A stretch of 64,000 nucleotides of DNA. Origin: Enterobacter huaxiensis. Lineage in GTDB: Bacteria > Pseudomonadota > Gammaproteobacteria > Enterobacterales > Enterobacteriaceae. The position numbers were made by a program, and so were the translations under genes. Positions 23,068-33,092 of this stretch are shown here, in pieces; within the stretch, counting starts at the first letter, position 1, and every line of letters starts with the position of its first letter. The DNA is taken from NCBI RefSeq assembly GCF_003594935.2, contig NZ_CP043342.1:3162001-3226000 (forward strand), in the 5' to 3' direction. The notes below the pieces were generated by a model, which had not been told where the DNA came from, ran no database searches, and saw only the letters and a list, made by a program, of their open reading frames with translations.

Positions 23068-24722
23068 TCGGCTCTCCCGCGCGCCAGCCAGAGCACGCGG
23101 GAGAACATTTTGCGCAGCAGCCCCGGCACTGACTCAACGCCTCGCCTTCCCGCTTCCGTCGCCACTTCGATGGCGAGATCCGGTTTTGACGAACGATGAA
23201 TGGCTTTGGCGATCACCCGGCGCATGTTCATGGGCACATCAACCGGGATCATCGCCACGCGATGAAAGACATCATCAAAGCCCTGACGATACATAAAGTG
23301 TTCCATGTCCATGGCAGGCAGTATTGTCAGGTGCTCGCGCTCCTCTTCCCGATCATTGTTAATTAAGCTGCGTACGGTCGCGGCATACTTTTTCCCCGCA
23401 TCATCGCCATCCACCAGCACATGCCATTGAATCCCCATTCTGCGGGCGAATTTGATCAGCGGCTTCAAGCCCGACTGGGCAAACTCAATAACCTTAATGC
23501 CTTCCGCATCAAAGTGATGACCACACTGGCGCGCCAGCTCGTTGATTACCCATGTCTCGGTTTCCCCTTCTACCAGCAGCCAGCAGCGGGCAAACAGCGA
23601 CGAGGCGCGGTTAAAGCGAATATGAAACGCGATGCGGCGGCTGTCTTCCGCATTCAGCCCGCCCGGCCCGAGCCGGTAAGCCGATACGCGCGAGGATTCA
23701 CGCACCAGACGGCAGACGTATTCCACCGGCGTGAGCGATAACAGCTCGCCTGAATTGGTGGTTGTGATGCGCTGGAGCGGCAGAAGATTGAGCAGCTGCC
23801 ACGCCACAGAGAGCATGATCGGGTGCAGGCGCGTTTCAGGGTCTTCCACCAGCAGCAGCGGCCGCGCATCGCGATCCAGCCGGACGGTGCCTTTGGCCTG
23901 CAGTAGCGTTGAGAACAACCCAAGCAGTATCACCCGATGGGTACGTCCACCGGGGCGGTCGATCATGCGGTTAATGATATCGAGGTAGCGCCAGCTTCGC
24001 TGTTCATCGTGAGAACGGCGGCGCATCAGGCGATGACGTGACTGCCCCGTGCCCTGCTCGGAAAAGTAGTGTTCCAGCAGCTGTACCATGGCAGACAGCC
24101 CCTGACGGATCTGCCCGTCCGTCAGGTTCTGCGGGCGTGACACCAGTTCGCGCGCAAGGAAATCCAGCTCGCGGGCGGTGACTTCGACGTCAGGCATATT
24201 CGGTACGGTGCCGTTGCGGATCCGGCGCATAAAGCGCGCATCGCGCAAGCGCAGAACGGGCGACAGGCGAATCAAATGACGAGCCAGTTCGTCAATATTA
24301 TCCAGCGAGAGAGGATTACCTTTCTCGTCAAGGAACTCACGCAGGGTGAGCACCCCATCATTCTCTGCCATCTCACCTTCGAGGCGGTAGAAAATACGGT
24401 GATAATCATCATCACAAGGCACCCAGCAGGGTGACATTGGGCGGAACCGGCGCACGCGGTGGCGGCCTGGTTCGGACTCCCGGAAAGTCAAAATAATGTG
24501 CAGATGTTTTTCACGCCCGGCAACGTCGCCCGGCGGAAACCAGAAGTCATCATGAACGAAGTGGTACAAATCATCTTCAGGGGAAAGCAGCAGGGTCAGC
24601 GCATCCAGCAGGCTGGATTTACCCCATGCGTTTTCCCCGATCAGAACGTTATTTTGCTCCAGCTGCAGCGACAGGCGGTTGATACCGCGAAACCCGACAA
24701 TTTCCACACGTTCGAGAAGCAT
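23064..24722 (-). CDS. ybjD: OLD-family ATP-dependent nuclease YbjD (ATPase-TOPRIM)
   Basis: A 552-residue protein with an SMC/RecF-like ATPase at the N terminus (Walker A IGENAWGKSSLLDAL at about 28-42) and a TOPRIM domain in the C-terminal third (LLVEGETETWVINEL, then LVDGDDAGKKY). This is the architecture of the overcoming-lysogenization-defect (OLD) nucleases. The biological role of YbjD in enterics is not settled. The gene is conserved in this place in E. coli, so it is not obviously part of a defence island. It converges on ybjX with overlapping stops and is divergent from aqpZ. Confidence 0.93.
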   Translation of the reverse strand: MLLERVEIVGFRGINRLSLQLEQNNVLIGENAWGKSSLLDALTLLLSPEDDLYHFVHDDFWFPPGDVAGREKHLHIILTFRESEPGRHRVRRFRPMSPCWVPCDDDYHRIFYRLEGEMAENDGVLTLREFLDEKGNPLSLDNIDELARHLIRLSPVLRLRDARFMRRIRNGTVPNMPDVEVTARELDFLARELVSRPQNLTDGQIRQGLSAMVQLLEHYFSEQGTGQSRHRLMRRRSHDEQRSWRYLDIINRMIDRPGGRTHRVILLGLFSTLLQAKGTVRLDRDARPLLLVEDPETRLHPIMLSVAWQLLNLLPLQRITTTNSGELLSLTPVEYVCRLVRESSRVSAYRLGPGGLNAEDSRRIAFHIRFNRASSLFARCWLLVEGETETWVINELARQCGHHFDAEGIKVIEFAQSGLKPLIKFARRMGIQWHVLVDGDDAGKKYAATVRSLINNDREEEREHLTILPAMDMEHFMYRQGFDDVFHRVAMIPVDVPMNMRRVIAKAIHRSSKPDLAIEVATEAGRRGVESVPGLLRKMFSRVLWLARGRAD

Positions 24723-25094
24723 ACAACCCCCGCGAAATGATCACTTTTTCCTTCAAGTTATCAGCAGTATAGCGGCAGGAAGCCTGGCTGGACACCCTAA
24801 CAGACGGTGATTATTTTGAGGATGAGCAATAAATTCAGAATTTACCCGTAAACTTTCATTTGAAATATTGCTACCGGCACAAGATACTAGCGCCCGCAAA
24901 TTGGACTATGCTCTATTTACCTCCAGTTTGAACAAGGAATAACATCACATTGCCTTAAATCAAATTAATCGAATTTATTTAAGTGGCGAAGGGGTGTTGA
25001 AAGTTTCAAAATAATGGCTCTTTGAGTCGTCATCCCTTTATGGCGATATACCCGTGCGCGGGAAAACGTGCGGAAGTTTATTACTGAGGTGGTT
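24723..25094. promoter_or_regulatory. Divergent control region ybjD / aqpZ
   Basis: 372 bases without a gene. The centre and right part are AT-rich. A CTATGCT element near 24906-24912 could be a -10 for aqpZ with a leader of about 175 bases, but no good -35 goes with it. I see no hairpin or repeat here. Confidence 0.4.
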
Positions 25095-25790
25095 ATGTTT
25101 AGAAAATTAGCGGCAGAATGTTTCGGTACATTTTGGCTGGTGTTTGGCGGCTGCGGTAGCGCAGTTCTGGCCGCAGCGTTCCCAGAATTAGGGATCGGTT
25201 TCGTCGGCGTCGCACTGGCTTTCGGTTTAACCGTATTAACCATGGCATTCGCTGTGGGTCATATTTCCGGCGGTCATTTTAACCCGGCGGTAACCCTGGG
25301 ATTATGGGCCGGCGGTCGTTTCCCGGTAAAAGACGTGCTGGGCTACATTATTGCGCAGGTTATAGGCGGCATTATTGCAGCGGCCGTACTGTACGTTATT
25401 GCCAGCGGCAAAGCCGGCTTTGACGCCGCGGCCAGCGGATTTGCTTCTAACGGTTTCGGTGAACACTCACCGGGCGGCTACTCCATGCTGTCTGCTATCG
25501 TCATTGAAATCGTGCTGACCGCAGGCTTCCTTCTGGTGATCCACGGCGCGACCGACAAACACGCACCGGCAGGTTTCGCCCCTATTGCCATTGGTCTGGC
25601 GCTGACGCTGATTCACCTGATCTCTATCCCGGTAACTAACACCTCCGTTAACCCGGCGCGCAGCACCGCGGTGGCTATCTTCCAGGGCGGCTGGGCGCTT
25701 GAGCAGCTGTGGTTGTTCTGGGTAATGCCAATTATCGGCGGTATTCTGGGTGGCGTGCTGTATCGCACCCTGCTGGAAAAACGCGATTAA
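25095..25790 (+). CDS. aqpZ: Aquaporin Z
   Basis: Inner-membrane water channel of 231 residues with six membrane helices. Both half-helix NPA motifs are present (HFNPAVTLG near residue 63 and SVNPARSTA near 186). I chose the ATG at 25095 ([11 protein letters not shown]), which has GAGGT at the right distance and matches the known N terminus; an in-frame ATG at 25068 would add nine residues. It ends in the conserved LLEKRD. A palindromic repeat and a REP element follow. Confidence 0.97.
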   Translation: MFRKLAAECFGTFWLVFGGCGSAVLAAAFPELGIGFVGVALAFGLTVLTMAFAVGHISGGHFNPAVTLGLWAGGRFPVKDVLGYIIAQVIGGIIAAAVLYVIASGKAGFDAAASGFASNGFGEHSPGGYSMLSAIVIEIVLTAGFLLVIHGATDKHAPAGFAPIAIGLALTLIHLISIPVTNTSVNPARSTAVAIFQGGWALEQLWLFWVMPIIGGILGGVLYRTLLEKRD

Positions 25791-25799
25791 TCTTTCCCT

Positions 25800-25833
25800 C
25801 CCTCTCCCCATGGGAGAGGGCCAGGGTGAGGGC
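25800..25833. repeat. Intergenic palindromic repeat (CCCTCTCCC family), inverted copy
   Basis: Stem CCCTCTCCC / GGGAGAGGG around CAT, followed by CCAGGGTGAGGGC, which is the reverse complement of the flank seen at 15621-15637 and 35741-35757. It lies 10 bases after the aqpZ stop and may act as its terminator. Confidence 0.75.
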
Positions 25834-25851
25834 AACAGGCCGCACATACAG

Positions 25852-25881
25852 GCCGGGTAAGGCGTAGCCGCCTCCCGGCTT
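25852..25881. repeat. REP element
   Basis: GGCCGGGTAAGGCGTAGCCGCC with a partial complementary arm, the typical form of the enteric repetitive extragenic palindrome. It lies between aqpZ and lysO. Confidence 0.75.
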
Positions 25882-25960
25882 TGTTTTGCCCCTTTACTGA
25901 ACAGCCTTTATTGGGTAGTGTCACTGGCGCTTAACAGATACTCAAAAGGACCGGCTGTTC

Positions 25961-26860
25961 ATGTTTTCAGGACTCCTCATCATTCTGCTGCCCCTGATCG
26001 TGGGCTACCTCATTCCGCTGCACCGTGAATCCGCATTAAGACTTATTAATCATTTTCTCAGCTGGATTGTTTACGTCATTCTTTTCTTTATGGGGATTAG
26101 CCTGGCATTCCTTGATAACCTGGCGGCGAATTTATTATCGATACTGCATTATTCTGCCGTCACCATCGTGGTTATTATGCTGTGCAATATTGCGGCCCTC
26201 TTCTGGCTTGAGCGCACTATTCCCTGGAAAAATAAGCACCATCAGGAAAAACTGCCTTCCCGTATTGCAATGGCGCTGGAATCATTAAAACTGTGCGGCG
26301 TCGTGGTACTCGGTTTTCTTCTTGGCCTGACCGGTTTTTCATTTTTACAGCACGCGACCGAAGCCAGTGAATATACCCTGATATTCCTGCTGTTCCTGAT
26401 TGGTATCCAGCTGCGAAATAACGGCATGACCCTGAAACAGATTGTCCTCAACCGTCGCGGAATGATGGTAGCGGTTGTGGTGATCGCCAGCTCAATGGTC
26501 GCGGGGGTCATTAACGCCTTTATTCTCGACCTGCCGCTGAAAACCGGCCTGGCGATGGCCTCCGGCTTCGGCTGGTATTCCCTCTCCGGGATCCTGCTGA
26601 CCGAGTCCTTCGGCCCGGTGATTGGCAGCGCCGCTTTCTTTAACGATCTGGCGCGCGAGCTGATTGCCATCATGCTGATCCCGGGGCTGGTGCGCCGTAG
26701 CCGCTCCACCGCGCTGGGCTTATGTGGTGCCACCTCGATGGACTTTACCCTGCCGGTATTGCAACGCTCCGGCGGCATTGAGCTGGTGCCCGCCGCCATC
26801 GTACACGGCTTTATTTTGAGCCTGCTGGTTCCCATCCTGATGGCCTTATTCTCTGCCTGA
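25961..26860 (+). CDS. lysO: L-lysine exporter LysO
   Basis: Inner-membrane protein of 299 residues (formerly YbjE) that exports lysine and confers resistance to the analogue thialysine. It begins MFSGLLIILLPLIVGYLIP and has about eight hydrophobic segments, with the conserved SGFGWYSLSGILLTESFG and AAFFNDLARELIAI blocks that hold the family's membrane-embedded acidic residues. AAAGGA precedes the ATG. In E. coli it is controlled by ArgP in response to lysine; I cannot place an ArgP site by eye. Confidence 0.95.
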   Translation: MFSGLLIILLPLIVGYLIPLHRESALRLINHFLSWIVYVILFFMGISLAFLDNLAANLLSILHYSAVTIVVIMLCNIAALFWLERTIPWKNKHHQEKLPSRIAMALESLKLCGVVVLGFLLGLTGFSFLQHATEASEYTLIFLLFLIGIQLRNNGMTLKQIVLNRRGMMVAVVVIASSMVAGVINAFILDLPLKTGLAMASGFGWYSLSGILLTESFGPVIGSAAFFNDLARELIAIMLIPGLVRRSRSTALGLCGATSMDFTLPVLQRSGGIELVPAAIVHGFILSLLVPILMALFSA

Positions 26861-26894
26861 TACTCCTCTGGCGGTAGCAACCCTGCCGCCAAAA

Positions 26895-26908
26895 TTGCGC
26901 TAAATCAA
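26895..26908 (+). promoter_or_regulatory. FNR site upstream of hcp
   Basis: TTGCGCTAAATCAA matches the FNR consensus TTGAT-N4-ATCAA with a perfect right half and two changes in the left. It lies 97 bases ahead of the hcp ATG, a normal position for an FNR-activated promoter. hcp is FNR dependent in E. coli. Confidence 0.6.
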
Positions 26909-26967
26909 TATCCCTCTATTTTGTAGAAGAAAGACCTTTTCTCCGTTCCGGCACAGGCATAACCTTA

Positions 26968-26990
26968 AACATGTATATCAAATATAACTT
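26968..26990 (+). promoter_or_regulatory. NsrR-like operator upstream of hcp
   Basis: The 23 bases fit the palindromic NsrR consensus (AANATGYATTTNAAATRCATNTT) at all but three defined positions: AACATGTATAT, C, AAATATAACTT. It ends 14 bases before the ATG, where a bound repressor would block transcription. NsrR senses nitric oxide and hcp-hcr is a known member of its regulon. Confidence 0.6.
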
Positions 26991-27004
26991 TAACAGGTGT
27001 GATT

Positions 27005-28657
27005 ATGTTTTGTGTGCAATGTGAACAAACCATCCGTACTCCGGCAGGCAATGGCTGCTCTTACGCGCAGGGTATGTGCGGCAAAACCGCAGAAACGTCA
27101 GACCTGCAGGATCTGCTGATTGCGGCCCTGCAGGGGCTATCCGCATGGGCATTTAAGGCCCGCGAATACGGCATTGTTGACCACTACGTAGACAGCTTCG
27201 CCCCCCGCGCATTTTTCTCTACGCTGACCAACGTTAACTTCGACTCTCCTCGCATTGTCGGCTACGCGCGCGAAGCGATTGCCCTGCGTGAAGCGCTGAA
27301 AGCACAGTGCCTGAATGCCGATGCGAACGCCCGCGTTGAGAATCCTATGTCGGAACTCCAGCTGGTGAGCGACGACCTGGGTGACCTGCAGCGCCAGGCG
27401 GCAGAATTTACCCCGAATAAAGACAAAGCGGCGATTGGCGAGAACATTCTCGGCCTGCGTCTGCTGTGCCTGTACGGCCTGAAAGGTGCCGCGGCCTATA
27501 TGGAACACGCGCACGTTCTCGGTCAGTACGACAACGATATCTACGCTCAGTACCACAAAATCATGGCATGGCTGGGCACATGGCCTTCCGATATGAACGC
27601 GCTGCTGGAGTGTTCAATGGAGATCGGCCAGATGAACTTCCGCGTGATGAGCATTCTGGATGCCGGTGAAACCAGCACCTACGGCCACCCGACGCCGACT
27701 CAGGTGAACGTGAAAGCGACCGAAGGCAAGTGCATCCTGATTTCCGGTCACGATCTTAAAGATCTCTACAACCTGTTGAAGCAGACCGAAGGGACCGGCG
27801 TTAACGTCTATACCCACGGTGAAATGCTGCCCGCGCACGGCTACCCGGAGCTGCGTAAATTTAAGCATCTGGTCGGTAACTACGGCAGCGGCTGGCAGAA
27901 CCAGCAGGTTGAATTCGCCCGCTTCCCTGGCCCAATCGTGATGACCTCCAACTGCATCATCGACCCAACCGTAGGCGCGTATGACGACCGCATCTGGACG
28001 CGCAGCATTGTCGGCTGGCCGGGCGTCAGCCACCTCGAAGGTGACGACTTCGGTCCGGTAATCGCCCAGGCGCAGCAGATGGCGGGCTTCCCGTACAGCG
28101 AAATTGAACACCTGATCACCGTCGGCTTTGGTCGCGAAACCCTGCTGGGCGCCGCCGATTCCCTGATTGACCTGGTAAGCCGCGAAAAACTGCGCCACAT
28201 CTTCCTGATCGGCGGCTGTGACGGCGCGCGCGGTGAGCGTAACTACTTCACCGATTTCGCCACCAGCGTACCGGAAGACTGCCTGATCCTGACCCTGGCC
28301 TGCGGGAAATACCGTTTCAACAAGCTGGACTTCGGCAACATCGAAGGCCTGCCGCGCCTGGTGGATGCGGGTCAGTGTAACGATGCGTACTCTGCCATTA
28401 TTCTGGCGGTCACGCTGGCGGAGAAGCTGGGCTGCGGCGTGAACGATCTGCCGCTGTCGCTGGTGCTCTCCTGGTTTGAACAAAAAGCGATTGTCATCCT
28501 GCTGACCCTGCTCTCTCTCGGCGTCACCAACATCGTGACCGGCCCGACCGCGCCAGGCTTCCTGACGCCAGACCTGCTGGCGGTGCTGAACGAGAAATTC
28601 GGTCTGCGTTCAGTAACGAATGTAGAAGACGATATGAAGCAGCTGCTGAGCGCGTAA
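27005..28657 (+). CDS. hcp: Hybrid cluster protein / nitric oxide reductase Hcp
   Basis: Anaerobic NO reductase and S-nitrosylase of 550 residues, carrying an iron-sulfur cluster and a hybrid Fe-S-O cluster. The N-terminal cysteines are C3, C6, C18 and C25 (MFCVQCEQ to GMCGK). Later hybrid-cluster ligands include the cysteines in [18 protein letters not shown] and [13 protein letters not shown] chose the ATG at 27005, with AGGTG ahead, because MFCVQCE is the family start; an ATG six bases upstream is in frame. It is followed by hcr after 10 bases. Upstream sites suggest FNR activation and NsrR repression. Confidence 0.97.
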   Translation: MFCVQCEQTIRTPAGNGCSYAQGMCGKTAETSDLQDLLIAALQGLSAWAFKAREYGIVDHYVDSFAPRAFFSTLTNVNFDSPRIVGYAREAIALREALKAQCLNADANARVENPMSELQLVSDDLGDLQRQAAEFTPNKDKAAIGENILGLRLLCLYGLKGAAAYMEHAHVLGQYDNDIYAQYHKIMAWLGTWPSDMNALLECSMEIGQMNFRVMSILDAGETSTYGHPTPTQVNVKATEGKCILISGHDLKDLYNLLKQTEGTGVNVYTHGEMLPAHGYPELRKFKHLVGNYGSGWQNQQVEFARFPGPIVMTSNCIIDPTVGAYDDRIWTRSIVGWPGVSHLEGDDFGPVIAQAQQMAGFPYSEIEHLITVGFGRETLLGAADSLIDLVSREKLRHIFLIGGCDGARGERNYFTDFATSVPEDCLILTLACGKYRFNKLDFGNIEGLPRLVDAGQCNDAYSAIILAVTLAEKLGCGVNDLPLSLVLSWFEQKAIVILLTLLSLGVTNIVTGPTAPGFLTPDLLAVLNEKFGLRSVTNVEDDMKQLLSA

Positions 28658-28667
28658 GGAGAGATTC

Positions 28668-29636
28668 ATGACCATGCCAACCTCACAATGCCCGTGGCGG
28701 ATGCAGGTTCATCACATCCATCAGGAGACGCCGGATGTGTGGACGCTGTCGCTGCTGTGCCACGACTACTATCCGTACCGTGCAGGTCAGTATGCGCTGG
28801 TCAGCGTCCGCAATTCTGCGGACACCCTGCGCGCCTACACGATCTCCTCAACGCCGGGCGTGAGCGAGTACATTACGCTGACCATCCGCCGCATTGATGA
28901 CGGCGCGGGCTCTCAGTGGCTGACCCGCGACGTGAAGCGCGGAGACTACATCTGGCTGTCCGACGCGCAGGGTGAATTCACCTGTGACGACAAGGCAGAG
29001 GATAAATTCCTGCTGCTGGCGGCGGGCTGTGGCGTCACGCCGGTGATGTCGATGCGCCGCTGGCTGGCAAAAAACCGTCCGCAGGCTGACGTGCAGGTGA
29101 TTTTCAGCGTACGTTCACCCGAGGATGTGATTTTTGCCGATGAGTGGCGCAATTATCCGGTAACGCTGGTGGCGGAAAACAACGCAACGCACGGCTTTGT
29201 TGCCGGTCGTCTGAGCCCCGAGCTGCTGCAAAGCGTGCCGGATATTGCGAACCGCACCGTAATGACCTGCGGCCCGGCGCCGTACATGGATATCGTGGAG
29301 AAGGAAGTGAAGGCGCTGGGCGTAACCCGCTTCTTCAAAGAGCAGTTCTTCACGCCCGTGGCGGAAGCGGCAACCAGCGGGATTCAGTTCACTAAGCTGC
29401 AGCCCGCACAGACCTTCTTTGGCCGCGTAGGTACCACGCTGCTGGAGGCGATGGAAAGCAACAAGGTGCCGGTGGTGGCTGCGTGTCGTGCCGGCGTGTG
29501 CGGCTGCTGCAAGACGAAGGTGGTCTCAGGGGAGTACAGCGTCACCAGCACCATGACGCTGTCCGAGGCGGAAATTGCCGAGGGCTATGTGCTGGCATGT
29601 TCCTGTCATCCGCAGGGGGATCTGGTCCTCGCATAA
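28668..29636 (+). CDS. hcr: NADH oxidoreductase Hcr
   Basis: Electron donor to Hcp, 322 residues. It has an FAD-binding ferredoxin-reductase domain (RAYTISSTPG), an NAD-binding domain (LLAAGCGVTPVMSM) and a C-terminal plant-type [2Fe-2S] ferredoxin domain with CRAGVCGCC and the distal cysteine in LACSCHPQGD. TAAGGAGAG overlaps the end of hcp and serves as its ribosome-binding site, so hcp-hcr is an operon. Two REP elements follow. Confidence 0.97.
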   Translation: MTMPTSQCPWRMQVHHIHQETPDVWTLSLLCHDYYPYRAGQYALVSVRNSADTLRAYTISSTPGVSEYITLTIRRIDDGAGSQWLTRDVKRGDYIWLSDAQGEFTCDDKAEDKFLLLAAGCGVTPVMSMRRWLAKNRPQADVQVIFSVRSPEDVIFADEWRNYPVTLVAENNATHGFVAGRLSPELLQSVPDIANRTVMTCGPAPYMDIVEKEVKALGVTRFFKEQFFTPVAEAATSGIQFTKLQPAQTFFGRVGTTLLEAMESNKVPVVAACRAGVCGCCKTKVVSGEYSVTSTMTLSEAEIAEGYVLACSCHPQGDLVLA

Positions 29637-29653
29637 GCGTTAAACGTTCGATC

Positions 29654-29720
29654 GTAGGCCCGGTAAGCGTCAGCGCCACCGGGCTTTTTGTCGGGTGGCA
29701 CTACGTTTACCCGACCTACA
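29654..29720. repeat. Pair of REP elements after hcr
   Basis: Two palindromes in opposite orientation: GGCCCGGTAAGCGTCAGCGC (29654-29684) and GTCGGGTGGCACTACG with its complementary arm (29690-29719). This is a small BIME between hcr and the convergent DoxX-family gene. Confidence 0.8.
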
Positions 29721-29736
29721 ACAACTTTTGTTATCC

Positions 29737-30171
29737 TCAGCGCCACGCCGGATCTTTTCCTACCGCAAACCGCCCTGCTCCTAAAAATGCGACAGCCAGC
29801 GCGCCGATGAAGAAATACACCAGGCTTTCAATCGCCCATGCGCCCACGGCATCGAGCGCAAAGGTTTTGCCCGTCCCGACCATCAGCCATGCCACAATCA
29901 TCGTAAAGGCCAGCACCAGCGCGGCCGGACGCGTAAAGAGCCCGATAACAATCAGGATCGGCGCGACCACTTCACCAATCAGCACGCCATAGGCGATAAA
30001 CCCCGGCAGTCCCTTTTCCACCAGCATGCCGCTGATAAACCCCACCCCGCCAAATAACTTATGCAAACCGTGAAAAAGCATCAGCCCGCCAACGGCAAGT
30101 CGTAACAAGAGTTTGCCAAGATCGTCGCACGTTAGCTTTTCATTAACAGCAATTAACAATGATTTAACCAT
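29737..30171 (-). CDS. DoxX family membrane protein
   Basis: A 144-residue inner-membrane protein with four hydrophobic segments. The family block LLLRLAVGGLMLFHGLHKLFGG near the N terminus and the later GLFTRPAALVLAFTMIVAW place it in the DoxX family. Some members of this family act in membrane redox and respond to oxidative stress, but no activity is established for this type. AGGAATCATTT precedes the ATG. E. coli K-12 has no gene here between hcr and poxB. It is divergent from poxB across 152 bases. Confidence 0.85.
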   Translation of the reverse strand: MVKSLLIAVNEKLTCDDLGKLLLRLAVGGLMLFHGLHKLFGGVGFISGMLVEKGLPGFIAYGVLIGEVVAPILIVIGLFTRPAALVLAFTMIVAWLMVGTGKTFALDAVGAWAIESLVYFFIGALAVAFLGAGRFAVGKDPAWR

Positions 30172-30323
30172 TTGAAATGATTCCTGTTTTCACCCGAGGT
30201 ATCACCAGATTATGCCGAATAATTGCGCGTGAAAAGCACCTTTTAATTGGGGGTATTTGGCGGGCAATACGCAGACTTTCTTCTAAGCTTGTAAGCGATA
30301 TCACATAAAGGAGAAGGACACCC

Positions 30324-32042
30324 ATGAAACAAACCGTGGCTGCATACATAGCAAAAACCCTCGAACAGGCTGGCGTAAAACGTATCTGGGGCGTCACGGG
30401 CGACTCGCTGAATGGACTGAGCGATAGCCTTAACAAGATGAAAACCATCGAGTGGATGCCCACCCGCCATGAAGAAGTCGCCGCGTTCGCCGCGGGTGCC
30501 GAAGCGCAGCTCACGGGCGAGCTGGCCGTTTGCGCCGGCTCCTGCGGGCCGGGAAACCTGCATTTAATTAACGGTCTGTTCGACTGTCACCGTAACCACG
30601 TCCCCGTGCTGGCCATCGCGGCGCACATTCCCTCGTCAGAAATCGGCAGCGGCTATTTTCAGGAGACGCATCCGCAGGAGCTGTTCCGTGAATGCAGCCA
30701 CTACTGCGAGCTGGTTTCATCCCCTGAGCAGATCCCGCAGGTGCTGGCGATTGCCATGCGCAAAGCCGTGCTGAACCGCGGGGTCTCGGTTGTCGTTATC
30801 CCCGGCGACGTCGCGCTTAAGGCGGCGCCTGAAGGGGCCAGCACCCACTGGTACCACGCCCCTCAGCCGGTCGTTACGCCTGCGGAAGAGGAGCTGAAAA
30901 AGCTGGCGCAGCTGCTGCGTTACTCAAGCAATATCGCCCTGATGTGCGGCAGCGGCTGCGCGGGGGCACACAAAGAGCTGGTCGAATTTGCGGGCAAGCT
31001 AAAAGCGCCGATCGTCCACGCCCTGCGCGGCAAAGAGCACGTGGAGTACGACAACCCGTACGACGTGGGCATGACCGGGCTGATCGGTTTTTCTTCCGGC
31101 TTCCACACCATGATGAACGCCGACACGCTGATCCTGCTCGGCACCCAGTTCCCATACCGTGCCTTCTACCCGTCGGATGCCAAAATCATCCAGATCGACA
31201 TTAATCCCGGCAGCATCGGCGCGCACAGCAAAGTCGATATGGCGCTGATCGGCGATATCAAATCGACACTCGCCGCCCTGCTGCCGCTGCTGGAAGAGAA
31301 AACGGACCGCAAGTTCCTTGATAAGGCGTTGAGCGACTATCGCGACGCGCGCAAGGGGCTGGACGACCTTGCCAAACCGAGCGACAAAGCCATTCACCCG
31401 CAGTACCTGGCGCAGCAAATCAGCCACTTTGCCGACGACGACGCCATCTTCACCTGCGACGTCGGCACGCCAACCGTCTGGGCGGCGCGCTACCTCAAGA
31501 TGAACGGCAAACGACGACTGCTCGGCTCGTTCAACCACGGATCGATGGCGAACGCCATGCCGCAGGCGCTGGGCGCGAAAGCGACCGCACCGGAGCGTCA
31601 GGTGGTGGCGATGTGCGGCGACGGCGGCTTCAGCATGCTGATGGGGGATTTTCTGTCGGTGGTGCAGATGAAGCTCCCGCTGAAAATCGTGGTCTTTAAC
31701 AACAGCGTGCTGGGCTTCGTGGCGATGGAGATGAAGGCCGGCGGCTACCTGACCGACGGCACCGAGCTGCACGACACCAACTTCGCGCGCATCGCCGAGG
31801 CCTGCGGCATCACCGGCATTCGCGTGGAGAAAGCCTCAGAGGTGGATGAAGCCCTGCAGCGCGCCTTCTCCATCGACGGTCCGGTGCTGGTGGATGTGGT
31901 GGTTGCCAAAGAGGAGCTGGCGATCCCGCCGCAGATCAAGCTGGAGCAGGCTAAAGGCTTTAGCCTGTATATGCTGCGCGCCATCATCAGCGGGCGCGGT
32001 GACGAAGTGATCGAACTGGCAAAAACCAACTGGCTCAGGTAA
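30324..32042 (+). CDS. poxB: Pyruvate dehydrogenase (quinone), pyruvate oxidase
   Basis: Peripheral membrane flavoenzyme of 572 residues that oxidatively decarboxylates pyruvate to acetate and CO2 and reduces ubiquinone. It has the three-domain thiamine-diphosphate fold: the Pyr domain with catalytic Glu in [16 protein letters not shown], a central FAD domain, and the PP domain with the ThDP motif [12 protein letters not shown] to NNS. The C-terminal amphipathic tail (after [14 protein letters not shown]) binds the membrane when activated. AAGGAGAAGGA precedes the ATG. A CTAAGCTT element at 30283-30290 may be the -10 of a stationary-phase (RpoS) promoter. ltaE follows after 38 bases. Confidence 0.97.
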   Translation: MKQTVAAYIAKTLEQAGVKRIWGVTGDSLNGLSDSLNKMKTIEWMPTRHEEVAAFAAGAEAQLTGELAVCAGSCGPGNLHLINGLFDCHRNHVPVLAIAAHIPSSEIGSGYFQETHPQELFRECSHYCELVSSPEQIPQVLAIAMRKAVLNRGVSVVVIPGDVALKAAPEGASTHWYHAPQPVVTPAEEELKKLAQLLRYSSNIALMCGSGCAGAHKELVEFAGKLKAPIVHALRGKEHVEYDNPYDVGMTGLIGFSSGFHTMMNADTLILLGTQFPYRAFYPSDAKIIQIDINPGSIGAHSKVDMALIGDIKSTLAALLPLLEEKTDRKFLDKALSDYRDARKGLDDLAKPSDKAIHPQYLAQQISHFADDDAIFTCDVGTPTVWAARYLKMNGKRRLLGSFNHGSMANAMPQALGAKATAPERQVVAMCGDGGFSMLMGDFLSVVQMKLPLKIVVFNNSVLGFVAMEMKAGGYLTDGTELHDTNFARIAEACGITGIRVEKASEVDEALQRAFSIDGPVLVDVVVAKEELAIPPQIKLEQAKGFSLYMLRAIISGRGDEVIELAKTNWLR

Positions 32043-32080
32043 AACATCTGGCATCGCCTTTTTAATAATAAGGACATGCC

Positions 32081-33082
32081 ATGATCGATTTACGTAGTGA
32101 TACCGTAACCCGCCCGAGCCGCGCCATGCTCGAAGAGATGATGGCCGCCCCGGTCGGGGACGACGTCTACGGCGATGACCCGACGGTCAACGAACTGCAG
32201 CGCTATGCGGCAGAGCTGAGCGGCAAGGAGGCCGCGCTGTTCCTGCCGACCGGCACGCAGGCCAACCTGGTCGCGCTGCTTAGCCACTGCGAGCGCGGTG
32301 AAGAGTACATTGTCGGCCAGGGCGCGCATAACTATCTGTATGAAGCGGGCGGCGCAGCGGTGCTCGGCAGCATTCAGCCGCAGCCCATTGACGCGGCTCC
32401 TGACGGCTCGCTGCCGCTCGATAAAGTGGCTGCAAAAATCAAGGCCGACGATATTCATTTCGCCCGCACTAAGCTGCTCAGCCTCGAAAACACCCATAAC
32501 GGCAAAGTGCTGCCGCGTGAATACCTGAAAGCCGCGTGGGACTTTACCCGCGAGCGCAGGCTCGGCCTGCACGTTGACGGCGCACGCATTTTCAACGCCG
32601 TGGTGGAGTACGGCTGCGAGCTGAAAGAGATCGCGCAGTACTGCGACTCGTTCACCATCTGCCTCTCAAAAGGGCTGGGCACGCCTGTAGGTTCCCTGCT
32701 GGTGGGCAATGCGGACTACATAAAGCGTGCTAACCGCTGGCGCAAGATGACCGGCGGCGGCATGCGTCAGGCGGGTATTCTGGCGGCGGCGGGGCTGTAT
32801 GCCCTGAAAAACAACGTAGCGCGCCTCAAGGACGACCACGAAAACGCCGCGTGGATGGCGGCGCAGCTGCGCGAAATCGGCGCAGACGTGATGCGTCACG
32901 ACACCAATATGCTGTTCGTGCGCGTGGGCGACGAGCGCGCCGCCGCGCTGGGTGACTTTATGAAAGCACATGGCGTGCTGATCAACGCCTCTCCCGTCGT
33001 GCGTCTGGTCATGCATCTTGACGTAAGCCGCGAGCAGCTGGCAGAAGTTGTGAAACACTGGCAGGCGTTTTTACAGCGTTAA
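32081..33082 (+). CDS. ltaE: Low-specificity L-threonine aldolase
   Basis: PLP enzyme of 333 residues that cleaves L-threonine and L-allo-threonine to glycine and acetaldehyde. The fold-type I features are SDTVTRPS at the N terminus, the aspartate block [10 protein letters not shown] and the PLP lysine in [12 protein letters not shown] near residue 197. AAGGAC precedes the ATG. It forms a probable operon with poxB, ybjT and perhaps ybjS, as in E. coli. Confidence 0.96.
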   Translation: MIDLRSDTVTRPSRAMLEEMMAAPVGDDVYGDDPTVNELQRYAAELSGKEAALFLPTGTQANLVALLSHCERGEEYIVGQGAHNYLYEAGGAAVLGSIQPQPIDAAPDGSLPLDKVAAKIKADDIHFARTKLLSLENTHNGKVLPREYLKAAWDFTRERRLGLHVDGARIFNAVVEYGCELKEIAQYCDSFTICLSKGLGTPVGSLLVGNADYIKRANRWRKMTGGGMRQAGILAAAGLYALKNNVARLKDDHENAAWMAAQLREIGADVMRHDTNMLFVRVGDERAAALGDFMKAHGVLINASPVVRLVMHLDVSREQLAEVVKHWQAFLQR

Positions 33083-33092
33083 GGAGTATAAC

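Noticed and set aside
23064..24722. YbjD as part of a phage-defence island
   Set aside because: OLD nucleases can be defensive, but this gene is in its conserved enteric place with no other defence gene nearby.
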